Part shown: positions 7,880 to 18,193 of the stretch, piece by piece
Layout of the letters: each line of letters opens with the position of its first letter
How positions within the stretch are numbered: position 1 is the first letter of the stretch
Origin: Bacteroidota bacterium
GTDB lineage: Bacteria; Bacteroidota; Bacteroidia; Flavobacteriales_F; PHOS-HE28
NCBI GenBank assembly: GCA_018266685.1
Contig: JAFDZY010000028.1
Coordinates: forward strand, 1 to 42,747
Length of the DNA: 42,747 nt
Reading direction: 5' to 3'
Translations under genes and position numbers: made by a program
The notes under the pieces: model-generated
Told to the model about the DNA's origin: nothing
Databases searched by the model: none
Seen by the model: the letters and a program-made list of their open reading frames with translations, nothing else

Positions 7880-8389
7880 TTACTGGATGCCGAGCTTCGC
7901 CTTCACTAACGGCATGATGTCCGTGCCGCCGCCGGTGTAGAGCACCATGCCGGTGCTGCTGTCGAAGATGTAGGTGAAGTGGTTCTCATCGGCCACGTCC
8001 TTGATGGCCTTGTTGGTGCGGTCCACCATGGGGGCCAGCAGTTCGTTCTCCTGCTTGCTGAGGTCTTCCTTGGCCTTGTCCTGGGCATCACTGATGCGCT
8101 GTTCCAGCTCCTGGATCTCGCGCATGGCCACCTGCTGCTCGGTCTTGGTCATGGTTTCGGCCTTGCTTTGGGCATCGGTCACCTTGGTCTGGTATTCCTG
8201 GCCCATGGCCTTCAGGCGGTCGTCCAGGGTTTTTGCGAATTCCTGCATTTTGGCCTCGGCGGCCTTTCGCTCGGGGAGCATGAGCATCAGGGCTTGGCGG
8301 TCGATGTGGCCGAGCTTCACGGTGTTTTGCGCCTGCAAGCCGGTGGCGGTTGCCAGCACGGCGCAAAGGGTCAGGATCGTGTTCCTCAT
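7880..8389 (-). CDS. OmpH/Skp-family periplasmic chaperone (second copy)
   Basis: The product is 169 residues. A signal peptide (about 1-21, ending LQAQ) is followed by the Skp/OmpH fold: a short beta-strand KLGHIDRQALMLMLPE, a long Gln/Glu/Lys-rich coiled-coil (about 40-125, the Skp tentacles) and a closing segment FTYIFDSSTGMVLYTGG. Skp-type proteins hold outer-membrane proteins soluble on the way to BamA, matching the location three genes after bamA. A GTG six codons upstream (8407) overlaps the preceding stop as GTGA; the ATG at 8389 is preferred because it begins a normal signal peptide. It is paired with a longer paralogue directly upstream. Confidence 0.9.
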   Translation of the reverse strand: MRNTILTLCAVLATATGLQAQNTVKLGHIDRQALMLMLPERKAAEAKMQEFAKTLDDRLKAMGQEYQTKVTDAQSKAETMTKTEQQVAMREIQELEQRISDAQDKAKEDLSKQENELLAPMVDRTNKAIKDVADENHFTYIFDSSTGMVLYTGGGTDIMPLVKAKLGIQ

Positions 8390-8403
8390 GGTGTTCTTCG
8401 TGT

Positions 8404-9105
8404 TCACTGCTTGGGTTTCATGTTGATGTTCCCGGGCACGGTGCGATCGCCGCCAGGGGTGGTGGTTTGGCCATTGTTGCGGCCCGGCGTGGTCATTTTT
8501 TCGCCGTCTTTTTCGGGGGTTGCGTTGCCTCCGTTGTCGTCTTCATCGTTACCGCGCAAGTTGCCCGCGTCCTTGCCGTCCTTGCCGGGGCGGATGCCGA
8601 GCTTGCGGAGCACGCTGTCGCTCTTGTCGTATTTCTCGCTGGCGTAGAGCACGTTGTTGCCGGCGCTGCCAATGTCGAAGATGGCCACGTAGCTGGTTCC
8701 GGCCACTTCCTTGATGGCATCATAGATGCGGTCCTGGATGGGCTGGATCAGTTCCTGCCGCTTCTTGAACAGGTCGCCGCCCACGCCGAAGCGTTTCTGC
8801 TGGAGGTCCTGGGCCTCGTGCTCCTTTTGGGTGATCTCGTCCTGGCGGCTTTTCTTCATTTCCGCGGTGAGCAGGATGGCTTCCGCGTTGTAGGCTTCGC
8901 GCAGCTTCTTGATCTCGTTCCAGCGGTTGTCTATCTCGTCCTGCCACTTTTTGCTCTGCCTGTCCAGTTCCTGCTGTGCCGCAGTGTATTCGGGCATCTG
9001 CTCCAGGATGTACTTGGTGTCCACAAAGGCGATGCGCTGGGCACTGGCGGTGCCTCCGGCAAGGAGAAGCGCCATGAGCGTGGTGCGAAGGAGGTGTTTG
9101 GCCAT
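8404..9105 (-). CDS. OmpH/Skp-family periplasmic chaperone with Gly/Asp-rich tail
   Basis: The product is 233 residues. A signal peptide (1-22, ending ASAQ) and the typical Bacteroidota OmpH opening RIAFVDTKYILEQMPEY are followed by a coiled-coil (about 40-125) and the closing beta-segment YVAIFDIGSAGNNVLY. Residues 1-170 are a complete Skp domain. Beyond that there is a 63-residue low-complexity tail (171-233) rich in Gly, Asp, Asn, Thr and Pro, which the neighbouring paralogue lacks. It sits 32 bases after bamA. A near-consensus -7 box (TACTTTCG, 9119-9126) could give it an extra internal promoter. Confidence 0.92.
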   Translation of the reverse strand: MAKHLLRTTLMALLLAGGTASAQRIAFVDTKYILEQMPEYTAAQQELDRQSKKWQDEIDNRWNEIKKLREAYNAEAILLTAEMKKSRQDEITQKEHEAQDLQQKRFGVGGDLFKKRQELIQPIQDRIYDAIKEVAGTSYVAIFDIGSAGNNVLYASEKYDKSDSVLRKLGIRPGKDGKDAGNLRGNDEDDNGGNATPEKDGEKMTTPGRNNGQTTTPGGDRTVPGNINMKPKQ

Positions 9106-9137
9106 GGTGTAATGCCGTCGAAAGTAGGCGATCGCCG

Positions 9138-11656
9138 TTAGAGCTCGCCAAGATCTATGCCGATCGTGAAGTGGAACTGGCTTTTGGCCATGTTGGGCTT
9201 TCCGGGCACGTCGTCGAAGCGCCAGCCGTAGTCCAGGCCCATGGGCCCGAACATCGGCAGGAAGAGGCGCAGGCCAATGCCCGCGCTGCGGTAGAGCTTG
9301 AAGGGGTCGTACCGGCCGATGTCGCTCCATGCGTTGGCGGCCTCGGCGAAGCCCAGGGCGAAGATGGTGGCTTGCGGGTTGAGCGACACGGGGAAGCGCA
9401 GCTCGGCGGTGTACTTGTTCACGAAGAAGCTGCCGAAGTTGGGCGACAGGGAGAGGTCGTCATAGCCGCGCAGGGCGATGATCTCGCGGCCATCGAGCTG
9501 GAAGCCGGTGAGGCCGCTGCCGCCGAGGTAGAAGCGCTCAAAGGGTGAATCGCCCTTGCGGGAGGAATAGCGGCCGATGAAGCCGTAGCCCACGCGGCCC
9601 ATGAGCACGAAGTCGTGCCCGGTTTTGCTGCGGGTGAGCTTGGTGAACCACTGGCTGGTGAACTTCCACTTGTGGAACTCCGCCAGCTGGTACTGTTCAG
9701 CGGCTGGCAGCAGCGTGTAGTTCACGTCCGGGTGGAAGGCGGAGAACGGCGGGGTGGCCTTTACGGAGATACTGGTCTCGGAGCCCTGGGTGATCCAGAA
9801 CGGCTCGGCGATGGAGCGCCGGGCAAAGCGCAGTTGCAGGGCCCACACGTTGCTGGTGCCGTTGCTGAAGGCGAAGAGCGAGTTCCAGTTCTGCAGCCGG
9901 TATTGCTGGTAGCTGGCCGTGAGGTTGAGGAAGAAGTAGTCGTCCGGCCACTTGAGGCGCTTGCCCATGCCGACGCTTCCGCCCAGGATGCCGAGCTGCT
10001 GGAAGAGCGGGTCCTCGGAGGATACGCCGTTGGTCTGCCGCGTGTAGTAGCCTCCCAGGCTGAGCGAGTTGGGCTTGCGGCCGCCCAACCAGGGTTCGAT
10101 GAAGGAGAGGCTGTAGCTCTGGTAGTAGCTGCCGTTGGTTTGCGCGCGCAGGCTCAGGGTCTGGCCGTCGCCGGCGGGCAGCGGGGTCCAGGCCTTCTTG
10201 TCGAACATCTTGCGGATGCTGAAGTTGGTGAAGGAGAGGCCCAGGGACACCAGTACGCGCCCGCCGCCGTAGCCGCCGCTGAGCTCCAGGCGGTCGCTGG
10301 GCTTTTCGGCCACGGTGTAGTCCAGGTCCACGTTGCCCGTGCGCGGGTCGGGCGTGGGGGTAACGCCTACTTGGGCGGGATCGAAGAAGCCGAGGCTGAT
10401 CAATTGCTGTTGCGAGCGGATCACTTCGCTGCGGTCAAACAGGTCGCCAGGGCGGGTGCGGATCTCGCGGCGGATCACATGGTCGAAGGTTTTGGTGTTG
10501 CCCCGGATGTTCACGTCGCGCACACGGTACTGCTTGCCTTCGCGCATGCGGATCTCCAGGTCGATGCTGTCGCCTTCCACGCGCTCGATGGGTTCGGGGC
10601 TGAAGCTCAGGTAGCCACGGTCCATGTAAAGGGAACTGATGTCCGCCCCGGCCTGGTTCATGTACAGGCGGCTGTCCAGGCGCTTCTTGTTGTACACGTC
10701 GCCGTGCTTGATGCCCAGCACCTTGGCCAGCGTGTCACTGCTGTATTTGGTGTTGCCGGTGAAGGAGATGTTGCGGAAATAGAAGCGGGCCCCTTCGTCC
10801 ACCGTGATGTCGATGGCGATTTTTTTCGGGGATACGTAGCGGACGGTGTCGCGGGTGATGGTGGAGTTGCGGAACCCTTTTTCGTTGTAGAGATCGATCA
10901 CCTTTTGCCGGTCGTCGCGGTAGTCGGACTCCTTGAATTTGCTGCTTCCAAAGAGGTTCCACCAACGTTTGCGCTTGGTTTCCTTCATGGCGCGGCGCAG
11001 GCGGCCGGAGGTGATGTTTTCATTGCCGTGGAAGTTGATGTCCCGGATGCGGATCCGCGGGCCGCGGTCCACCAGGATGCGCATTCGCACGCTGTTCTCC
11101 AAGCTGGTGTCACGGTTGTCCTCCACGCGGGCGGTGGCCTTCAGGTAGCCCTTGTCCACGAAGTATTTGCGCACGGCCTGCACGGCGTTGGACTTTACGG
11201 CGTCATTTACCTGCTGGCCGCGCTGCAGGTCGATCTTTTCGCGCAGTTTGTCCGCTTCGCTGCGGCTAACCGTGCCGGCGAAGCCGTAGCTGGCGAGCTG
11301 CGGGTTTTCCTGCACGATGATGTTGAGGAAGATGGTGGAGCCGCGCACTTCTGCCTCTTCGATGCGCACGTCCGTGAAGAGCTTCTGGTCCCAAATGGCA
11401 TGGATGGCCTTGCCGATGCGGTCGCCGGGGATGGTCACCTTGTCGCCCACCTTCAGCCCGCTGAAAAGCTTTACGGCATTGGGGTCGCGGGTTACGCAGC
11501 CGCTCACGGTGATGCCCCCGATGGTGTATTCCTTCGGGTAGCTGTAGTCCATCTTGGGCACGTCCAGCTGCTGGGCGGCGGCGCTGCCGCCGAAGGCCAG
11601 CAGGCAGAGCAGGGCGGCGAACGGACGGAAGGTGCGGAAGATCTGTTTCCAAGCCA

Positions 11657-11657
<1 letters not shown>
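9138..11657 (-). CDS. bamA: outer-membrane assembly factor BamA (Omp85)
   Basis: This 839-residue protein has a signal peptide ending SAAAQ, a periplasmic series of POTRA domains (about 40-430) and a C-terminal 16-strand Omp85 barrel (about 450-839). POTRA strands with the usual glycine are visible in IRIRDINFHGNENI, ISFTGNTKY and VRDVNIRGNTKT. The L6-loop signature is LRGYDD, with the conserved Arg at residue 730. BamA inserts beta-barrel proteins into the outer membrane and is essential. The start is the ATG whose first base is also the last base of the uppS stop (TGATG), so the two are translationally coupled. The two Skp-type chaperone genes follow. Confidence 0.97.
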
Positions 11658-12430
<773 letters not shown>

Positions 12431-12534
12431 GGGGCTGCGAAGGTCGCAATTCGGGGCGATCCGTGGACCGGCCTGGCTGCCGAAGCATTGTTAACGGCCC
12501 GAAAGCCGGGCTTCAGGCATGCCGCATGCATGGA

Positions 12535-13368
12535 TCAGTGCCGCTTTTTCTGCCAGATGGCATCGCATTCCGTGAACTTGGTGAGCAGCAACGAAATGGT
12601 GATCCCGGTGTACTGGTACCAGTCCTTGGTCTGGCTGTCGCCGCGTGCCCGGCCGGTGTTCAGCCCGGTGGTGCGCAGCGCGCTGGGGTCGGCCAGCAGG
12701 GCGGTGAGCGGGCCGGCCTGTTCCAGCAGCGCCGCATTGTCGGCATAGGTTCCGCCTACATCATCCAGGTAGTCGGTGTAGGTGCGGCGCAGGCCCCATT
12801 CCAGGTCGATGTCCACCCGCTTGGTAAGGGCGAATTTAAAGCCGGCCCCAAATGGAATACAGATCTGGTTGAGGCTGTAGCCGCTGCCGCCGCCGGTGTT
12901 CTGGCCTTCGGTGCCCAAGGGTTGCAGGTCGTACCAAGTGTCGTCCAGCAAGTTCTGCGGATTGAAGTGCCAGTAGGCCAGGCCGCCGAATACGAAGGGT
13001 GTCCAGGTGCGGCTGTCCTTGGCCAGGCCGCGGTATTTGAAAAAATTGATCTCCAGCAGGGCGGAAGCCTCGAAGATCACCGAGCGGAAGCCCAGGTTGC
13101 GCAATTGGTCCAGCGGGTTCTTGGATTCGCGGTCCCATGCTTCCACGTTGCCGTAGAGCCCCTGCAGGCGGAAGGCGTAGCGCTCGTTGAAATTGTAGCG
13201 GTACATGATGCCGCCCGCCAAGTGGGTGTGCTTAGGGTAGTAGCGGGTGGGGTTGAGGTCGCCGATGTAGAAGGTGGTGCCGCCGGTGAGCCCCAGCTCG
13301 CTGACCTGTGCTGCGGCCGGCAACACCAGCAAGGGCAACAGGGCGGTGAGCAGGCGGAAGTACCTCAT
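12535..13368 (-). CDS. DUF6089-type outer-membrane beta-barrel protein
   Basis: The product is 277 residues. A signal peptide (MRYFRLLTALLPLL, cleaved after PAAAQ) is followed by alternating amphipathic strands typical of an 8-stranded porin-like barrel: ELGLTGGTTFYIGDLNPTR, HLAGGIMYRYNFNERYAFR, then FVFGGLAYWHFNP. The sequence and the position between nadK and uppS fit the DUF6089 family of Bacteroidota, whose role is unknown. The frame is open 27 codons upstream, but that segment is not signal-like. A weak hairpin (GCCCG/CGGGC, 12497-12511) lies in the 104-base gap to uppS. Confidence 0.85.
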   Translation of the reverse strand: MRYFRLLTALLPLLVLPAAAQVSELGLTGGTTFYIGDLNPTRYYPKHTHLAGGIMYRYNFNERYAFRLQGLYGNVEAWDRESKNPLDQLRNLGFRSVIFEASALLEINFFKYRGLAKDSRTWTPFVFGGLAYWHFNPQNLLDDTWYDLQPLGTEGQNTGGGSGYSLNQICIPFGAGFKFALTKRVDIDLEWGLRRTYTDYLDDVGGTYADNAALLEQAGPLTALLADPSALRTTGLNTGRARGDSQTKDWYQYTGITISLLLTKFTECDAIWQKKRH

Positions 13369-13495
13369 CGGGTTGAAGAACGGCGCGCCGGTGCGATCCG
13401 TGCGTGGATGGGGCGAAATTAGGGGCGGTTGGGAGGGAATGCGGATCAAACTGCCGGCTTAGCTTGGAAGATACCAAGAAGGATTTCCACAATGC

Positions 13496-14383
13496 TCAGC
13501 GCTGCTCCGTCCCCGACCGCACATCCAGCCCCCAGCTCAGCTTGCTGCGCAGGGTGTCCAAAAAATCCTGGCCTTCCAGCTGCACCAGTTTCACGGTGTG
13601 GTCGGCCCGTTGCACCGTGAGCGGCGGAATGTTGTCCATCACCACGCTGCGCGAGTCGAGGTTCACCAAGTATTTCTCGCCGCGGGTGTCCACTTCCAGC
13701 GTAATGGTGCTGTTGCCGGGCACTACTAAGGGGCGCACATTGAGGTTGTGCGGGGCGATGGGGGTGATCACCATGGCATCGCATTGCGGGGCAAGGATGG
13801 GGCCTCCGCAGGCCAGCGAGTAGGCGGTGCTGCCCGTGGGGGTGGAGATGATCAGGCCATCGGCCCAGTAGGTGTTCAGGAAGCGGCCATCGAGCCGGGC
13901 GTGCACGCTGATCATGGCGGCACCGTCGCGCTTGTGGATGGTGACCTCGTTGAGGGCGGTATCGTGGGCCTGGAAGCCGGGGCAGCCTTGCAGGGTGAGC
14001 AGGGCGCGTTCCTCAATGCCGTAGCGGCGCTCCACCAACGCATTCAGCGTGGCGTCCACGTCATCCATGCGGGTGTTGCTCAGATAGCCCAAGCGCCCCA
14101 GGTTGATGCCGAGCATGGGCACGGGCGCGCGGCCTATGAAGTCCACGCTGTCCAGGAAGCTGCCGTCGCCGCCCAGGCTTACGAGCACATTGAGGCGGGC
14201 GGTGGCGGCATCATCCATCAGTTCGGTACCAGCCGCCACAGGATTTCCTCCGGCGGCCATGCGTTGCGCAAGGCCGCGCTCCACCACCGGGGTGGCCCCT
14301 GCCGCCGAAATACGGGCAAGGATGCCGTTGATGGTGGCCGCTGCCGAGGCCGGATAAAGCCGTCCGTGGGTGCCGATGCGCAT
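13496..14383 (-). CDS. nadK: NAD kinase
   Basis: The enzyme is 295 residues and phosphorylates NAD to NADP in the cytoplasm using ATP or polyphosphate. It has the GGDGSFL motif (71-77) that positions NAD and the phosphate donor, the LGYLSN turn, the LNEVTIHK helix (N145, E146) and the TPTGSTAYSLACGGPI block (181-196), all in family order. It lies eight bases after the extra Omp85 gene and 127 bases before the DUF6089 gene. Confidence 0.96.
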   Translation of the reverse strand: MRIGTHGRLYPASAAATINGILARISAAGATPVVERGLAQRMAAGGNPVAAGTELMDDAATARLNVLVSLGGDGSFLDSVDFIGRAPVPMLGINLGRLGYLSNTRMDDVDATLNALVERRYGIEERALLTLQGCPGFQAHDTALNEVTIHKRDGAAMISVHARLDGRFLNTYWADGLIISTPTGSTAYSLACGGPILAPQCDAMVITPIAPHNLNVRPLVVPGNSTITLEVDTRGEKYLVNLDSRSVVMDNIPPLTVQRADHTVKLVQLEGQDFLDTLRSKLSWGLDVRSGTEQR

Positions 14384-14391
14384 GGCGTTGC

Positions 14392-15819
14392 TCAGAAGGG
14401 TTGGGTGAAATGTAGGTAGAATCCCGTCTCCGAGAGGCCGTTCAGGGCGTATTCCAGGCGCAGCACCTGGTCGTAGCTGGTCACCAGGTCCAGGCCCAGC
14501 CCGTAGGCCTGTTGCCAGTGGTTGGCCAGCGGGTTCGCGGCCCCGTTCCGGTTGTCGGCCACGTAGCCCTGGTCGCTGAATGCATTGAGGTAGATGGCGA
14601 TGTACAACGTGCGGAACGCCTCGAAGGGGATCGCGTCCACGCGGTAGGAGCGGGGTTTCAGCAGGGCGAAGAGTACGTTGGCCTTGCCCAGGAACCAGTG
14701 CTGCCCGTCGATGATGTAGTATTCGTATCCCCGGAGGTAGTCGCCATAGCCCAACCCTTCCTGCAGGAAGTAGTGGTCTTCACTTCCGGCGGATGTTTTT
14801 CCGGCAAGGCTGGCGCCCAAGCTCCACCGCTGGCCCTGCTTCCAGCTGCGCTGCACGGCGGCGGACAAGTTGGTGACCCTGGGCTGGTCCGCGGTGAACC
14901 CGTTCTGTTCCAGTTCCAGTTTCGCGAAGTAACCGGACAAGGGGAATGCGCGCGAGTCGCGCCGGTCCATCACCACGGAATAACCCAGTGTGGGGAAGTT
15001 GGACTGGCGCACTCCTTTGGAAATGTATTCCGGGCTGCGCCGCAGCACGGTGTCCTGTACGCTGATCCCGCTCCAGCGCAGCGCCACGCTGTGGCGCAGG
15101 TCATGCCCCGGGCGGAAGGTGAACATGGCGCCGGCCTTCCATTGGCGCATGAGGTTTTGCGCGGGCGTTCGCAGCAGGACGCGTTTGTTGCCTAATGTAC
15201 CGGCGGTCACTTCGTCCTGCTCGGCGTAGGCACCTTCCAGTTGCAGGCCCCAGCGCTGGCTGCGGTCAAAGGCGGGAACTTTGTAGCGCAGGCCGAAGCG
15301 GCGCGAGTAGCCGAGCTGTGCCAGTGCCGAAAGTGTTTCGTTGCGGCCGCGCATGTTGAAGCGGTTCAGTTCCAGGCCGTAGTTGATGCGCCGAAAGTCC
15401 TTGGTGAGCCACCACGTGTTGAAGTTGGGGTCGGCAAAGCGGATCACGGGCTGGGGCCACCAGAACCAGCGCTCGTTCACGGTGAGCATGATGTACGCTT
15501 CATGCGGGCCGAGGAAGGTGGGCAACAGGTCCACCGTGTTGAAAAGCCCGAGGTTCAGCAGGTTTTGGCGGCTCCGGTCCAAGCGGGCATAGAGCTCCTT
15601 GGCATCCAGGGTATCCCCCTCGGCGAAGGTGAGCTCCCGCAGGATGATCTTGGCCTTGGTGTGCTTGTTGCCCTCGATCAAGATGCCCGAAATGACAAAC
15701 GGGCCGCTGAAATCCTGTGCGGGGACCTGCGCCCATGCAAGGCCGTGGAAACATGCGCACAGTAAAAGCACACCAAAGATGCGGACCGCGCGAACCCTCT
15801 CAGCCCACAGGATGCTCAT
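14392..15819 (-). CDS. Omp85-superfamily outer-membrane protein with one POTRA domain
   Basis: The product is 475 residues from the chosen ATG. After a signal peptide (about 8-31, ending LAWAQ) comes a single POTRA domain (about 42-118; ISGILIEGNKHTKAKIILRE) and then a barrel with many aromatic-ended strands, closing with Phe (FYLHFTQPF). The L6 Omp85 signature YLRGYEY (Arg 363) is present, placing it with BamA/TamA/FhaC proteins. One POTRA and a short barrel distinguish it from the full BamA encoded 2.7 kb away in the same cluster. A longer form (start at 15891) would add 24 charged residues before the signal peptide. Function unknown; assembly or surface display of a particular substrate is a guess. 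Confidence 0.85.
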   Translation of the reverse strand: MSILWAERVRAVRIFGVLLLCACFHGLAWAQVPAQDFSGPFVISGILIEGNKHTKAKIILRELTFAEGDTLDAKELYARLDRSRQNLLNLGLFNTVDLLPTFLGPHEAYIMLTVNERWFWWPQPVIRFADPNFNTWWLTKDFRRINYGLELNRFNMRGRNETLSALAQLGYSRRFGLRYKVPAFDRSQRWGLQLEGAYAEQDEVTAGTLGNKRVLLRTPAQNLMRQWKAGAMFTFRPGHDLRHSVALRWSGISVQDTVLRRSPEYISKGVRQSNFPTLGYSVVMDRRDSRAFPLSGYFAKLELEQNGFTADQPRVTNLSAAVQRSWKQGQRWSLGASLAGKTSAGSEDHYFLQEGLGYGDYLRGYEYYIIDGQHWFLGKANVLFALLKPRSYRVDAIPFEAFRTLYIAIYLNAFSDQGYVADNRNGAANPLANHWQQAYGLGLDLVTSYDQVLRLEYALNGLSETGFYLHFTQPF

Positions 15820-15918
15820 GCCGTGGCCCAGGTCGTGTTCATCTTTTTCGTCCGCGATCCATTCACCCCTGAACTTGCCATTTGGCACCAATCACCAATC
15901 ATATCTTCACTTCATCAA

Positions 15919-15982
15919 TCTCACCCTCTCACCCTCTCACCCTCCCACTCTCTCACTCTCTCACTCTCTCACCCTCAAATCC
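15919..15982. repeat. tandem octamer array, TCTCACCC/TCTCACTC units
   Basis: Eight 8-base blocks run in phase: TCTCACCC three times, TCCCACTC, TCTCACTC twice, TCTCACCC, then a degenerate TCAAATCC. On the minus strand it reads GRGTGAGA and directly follows the TGA stop of the CBS gene (15985-15983). Just beyond its far end a CACCAAT heptamer is repeated twice. Confidence 0.9.
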
Positions 15983-16645
15983 TCACATTTTCATGATCCG
16001 CATCAACCCCTCGTACCGGTCGCGCAGGTCGGTTTCCACCTGGGAACCTTGGAAGGTGGTGCGCACCATGAAGTCAAACCGGTCAAAGGCTTTCAGGATC
16101 GCGCTGATGTCCTCCCGGTTTATCTTCAGCGTGATCTCCATCCGCGTACTGTCGGGCGTGTTGGAGCAGTACATGCTCATGATGCGGGCGCCTTCATCCT
16201 CCACGATCCTGGCGATCTGCTGCAGCGCATAATCGTTGCGCGCCATGTCCAGTACCACGATGCTGCCCTCTTCCTCCGCATTCACCAACGCGGCCATGGG
16301 ACGCACCAATTCCTGCCCGCCCACCGCGCCTATGTAGCGCCCGTTCATGTCCAGCACCGGGACGATGCACAGGTTGCGCCGGGCCATCAATTTCAGCACA
16401 TCATAGATATGCTGGCGGTCGCGCACGTAAGGGATCTCCACCTGGTCCATGAGCTTCTCCACGGAGGCGGTGGGGTCCGTGCTGTTCAAGGCGGCCTCTT
16501 CCTTCATCAGCCCCACCAGCCGGCCCTTGGCCACCACGGGCAACACGGGCGTATGGAGTTCGTCCATCAGGTCCAGCGCGCGGGCCACGGGATCCTTGGG
16601 GCCCAGCGGCTGGATGGTCTTGGAAAGCAGGTCAATGGCTTGCAT
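15983..16645 (-). CDS. CBS-pair protein with C-terminal ACT-like domain (AcuB-type)
   Basis: The product is 220 residues. It has two CBS motifs (about 1-55, opening [20 protein letters not shown]; about 65-125, [19 protein letters not shown]), followed by an ACT-like regulatory domain (about 135-205, [20 protein letters not shown]). CBS pairs usually bind adenine nucleotides and ACT folds bind small ligands such as amino acids, so this is likely a ligand-sensing regulatory protein of the cytoplasm; the partner is unknown. It is the first gene of the minus-strand envelope cluster and is divergent from pdxJ, sharing an overlapping promoter region. The octamer array starts immediately after its stop. 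Confidence 0.88.
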   Translation of the reverse strand: MQAIDLLSKTIQPLGPKDPVARALDLMDELHTPVLPVVAKGRLVGLMKEEAALNSTDPTASVEKLMDQVEIPYVRDRQHIYDVLKLMARRNLCIVPVLDMNGRYIGAVGGQELVRPMAALVNAEEEGSIVVLDMARNDYALQQIARIVEDEGARIMSMYCSNTPDSTRMEITLKINREDISAILKAFDRFDFMVRTTFQGSQVETDLRDRYEGLMRIMKM

Positions 16646-16667
16646 GGGGTTCTGCGTTGCGCCCGGC

Positions 16668-16675
16668 CAAGGGTA
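16668..16675 (-). promoter_or_regulatory. -7 box TACCCTTG for the CBS gene / envelope cluster
   Basis: This is one mismatch from TAnnTTTG and lies 22 bases before the ATG. Its first two bases are the complement of the first two bases of the divergent pdxJ box. Confidence 0.5.
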
Positions 16676-16681
16676 CTTTTG
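16674..16681 (+). promoter_or_regulatory. -7 box TACTTTTG for pdxJ
   Basis: This is an exact TAnnTTTG match, 37 bases before the pdxJ ATG. It overlaps the oppositely directed box of the CBS gene by the central TA of GTAC, so the two promoters are likely mutually exclusive. Confidence 0.6.
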
Positions 16682-16718
16682 CGGTGCTTACCGGGGCCAA
16701 GGTATGCGGCCCGGACAC

Positions 16719-17432
16719 ATGACCAAGCTCAGCGTTAACATCAATAAGCTCGCCACGTTGCGCAACGCACGCGGCGGCAACCGCCCGGACGTGCTGCACT
16801 GGGCCCTGGGCATTGAGCGCTTCGGCGCGCAGGGCATCACCGTGCATCCGCGCCCGGATGAGCGCCACATCCGTTTTGCCGACGTGCGGGCGCTGAAGCC
16901 GCTGCTCACCACCGAATTCAATATCGAAGGCTACCCGAACGAAAGCTTCATCGACTTGGTGCTGGAAGTGGGGCCTGCGCAAGTGACGTTGGTGCCCGAC
17001 CCGCCCGGCGTGCTTACCAGCAATGCCGGCTGGGATGCCAAGGGGCGCAAGGCGGAACTGAAGGCGGTGATCGCCCGCTTCAAGGAGGCGGGCATCCGCA
17101 CGTCCATCTTCATGGAACCGGATCCGGAGCAGATCGCACATGCGTCAGAAACGGGCACGGACCGCATTGAATTGTACACCGGCCCGTATGCGGAACAGTT
17201 CGGGCACGGCCGGGATGCTGCGGTGGCGCCGTTTGCCCGCGCGGCGGAAAAGGCCAAGGAAATGGGCCTGGGGCTGAACGCGGGCCACGACCTGGACCTG
17301 CGTAACCTGGCCTGGTTCAAGGCGAATGTGCCGGGCTTGTTGGAAGTGTCCATCGGCCATGCGCTGATCTGCGATGCATTGATCTTCGGCATGGAGAACA
17401 CCGTGCAACTGTACCTGCGCGAACTGCGATGA
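16719..17432 (+). CDS. pdxJ: pyridoxine 5'-phosphate synthase
   Basis: The enzyme is 237 residues, the normal length. It condenses 3-amino-2-oxopropyl phosphate with 1-deoxy-D-xylulose 5-phosphate to form pyridoxine 5'-phosphate, the ring-closing step of DXP-dependent vitamin B6 synthesis. Family hallmarks are the start [20 protein letters not shown], the HPRPDERHI loop, EFNIEGYP, and the C-terminal [11 protein letters not shown] and [10 protein letters not shown] phosphate-binding segments. An in-frame ATG five codons earlier is possible, but the MTKLSVNIN beginning is the usual one. It overlaps the following hydrolase by four bases. Confidence 0.96.
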   Translation: MTKLSVNINKLATLRNARGGNRPDVLHWALGIERFGAQGITVHPRPDERHIRFADVRALKPLLTTEFNIEGYPNESFIDLVLEVGPAQVTLVPDPPGVLTSNAGWDAKGRKAELKAVIARFKEAGIRTSIFMEPDPEQIAHASETGTDRIELYTGPYAEQFGHGRDAAVAPFARAAEKAKEMGLGLNAGHDLDLRNLAWFKANVPGLLEVSIGHALICDALIFGMENTVQLYLRELR

Positions 17433-18193
17433 GCGTGGACCTGTTTTTCCGCCGCGAGGGCAGCGGCAAGCCGATCGTGGTGTTGCACGGCCTCTTCGGC
17501 AGCAGCGACAACTTCGGGCACATTGGCCGCACGCTCAGCGCGGAGTTCGACATGATCCTGGTGGATGAGCGCGACCATGGCCGTTCGCCGCACACTGACC
17601 ACATCACCTACCCGTTGATGGCGGAGGACGTGCATGCCCTGTTCGTGAAGCTCGGCCTGAAGGATACGGTACTGGTAGGCCACAGCATGGGCGGAAAAAC
17701 GGCTATGGCCTTTGCGCAGCGCTGGCCGGAACTGCTGAAGCACTTGGTGGTGCTGGACATTGGCCCGCGCGAGTATCCCATCGGCGACCATGCCGCCATC
17801 ATCGAAGCGCTTTCCACCAGCGAACCGGAAAAGAAAGCCAGCCGAAAGGAAATGGAGGAACACCTCGCGCAATACGTTCCGGAGCCGGGCGTGGTGCAGT
17901 TCCTGATGAAAAGCCTTTACTGGGCTGAGCCGGGCAAGTTGGCATGGCGATTCAACGTGCCGCTGCTTCAGCGGGAGATCAACAACATCCTGGGCACTTC
18001 GGGGCCGGAAATTGTGCGTGTTCCCACGTTGTTTGTGCGCGGCGGCAAAAGCCCGTACATCCCCCGCGAGGACATCCCGCAGATCAAGGAGCAGTTCCCC
18101 AACAGCCGCGTTGAAACAATTCCATACGCCAGCCACTGGGTGCATGCCCAAGCGCCGGAAGAAGTGATGGACCTGATCCGATCGGTGGCATGA
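17429..18193 (+). CDS. alpha/beta hydrolase, YbfF-like esterase
   Basis: The product is 254 residues, a single alpha/beta-hydrolase domain without signal peptide. The oxyanion loop is [12 protein letters not shown], the nucleophile elbow is [11 protein letters not shown] (S86), and the likely catalytic His is H236 in [11 protein letters not shown]. The LFGSSDNF and HWVHA segments resemble the acyl-thioesterase/esterase YbfF. The substrate cannot be read from sequence. It overlaps pdxJ upstream and the next gene downstream by four bases each (ATGA), so all three are co-translated. Confidence 0.9.
   Translation: MSVDLFFRREGSGKPIVVLHGLFGSSDNFGHIGRTLSAEFDMILVDERDHGRSPHTDHITYPLMAEDVHALFVKLGLKDTVLVGHSMGGKTAMAFAQRWPELLKHLVVLDIGPREYPIGDHAAIIEALSTSEPEKKASRKEMEEHLAQYVPEPGVVQFLMKSLYWAEPGKLAWRFNVPLLQREINNILGTSGPEIVRVPTLFVRGGKSPYIPREDIPQIKEQFPNSRVETIPYASHWVHAQAPEEVMDLIRSVA

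Noticed and set aside
12497..12511. GCCCG/CGGGC hairpin after the DUF6089 gene as terminator
   Set aside because: Only five base pairs and no T-run; the cluster appears to continue into uppS.
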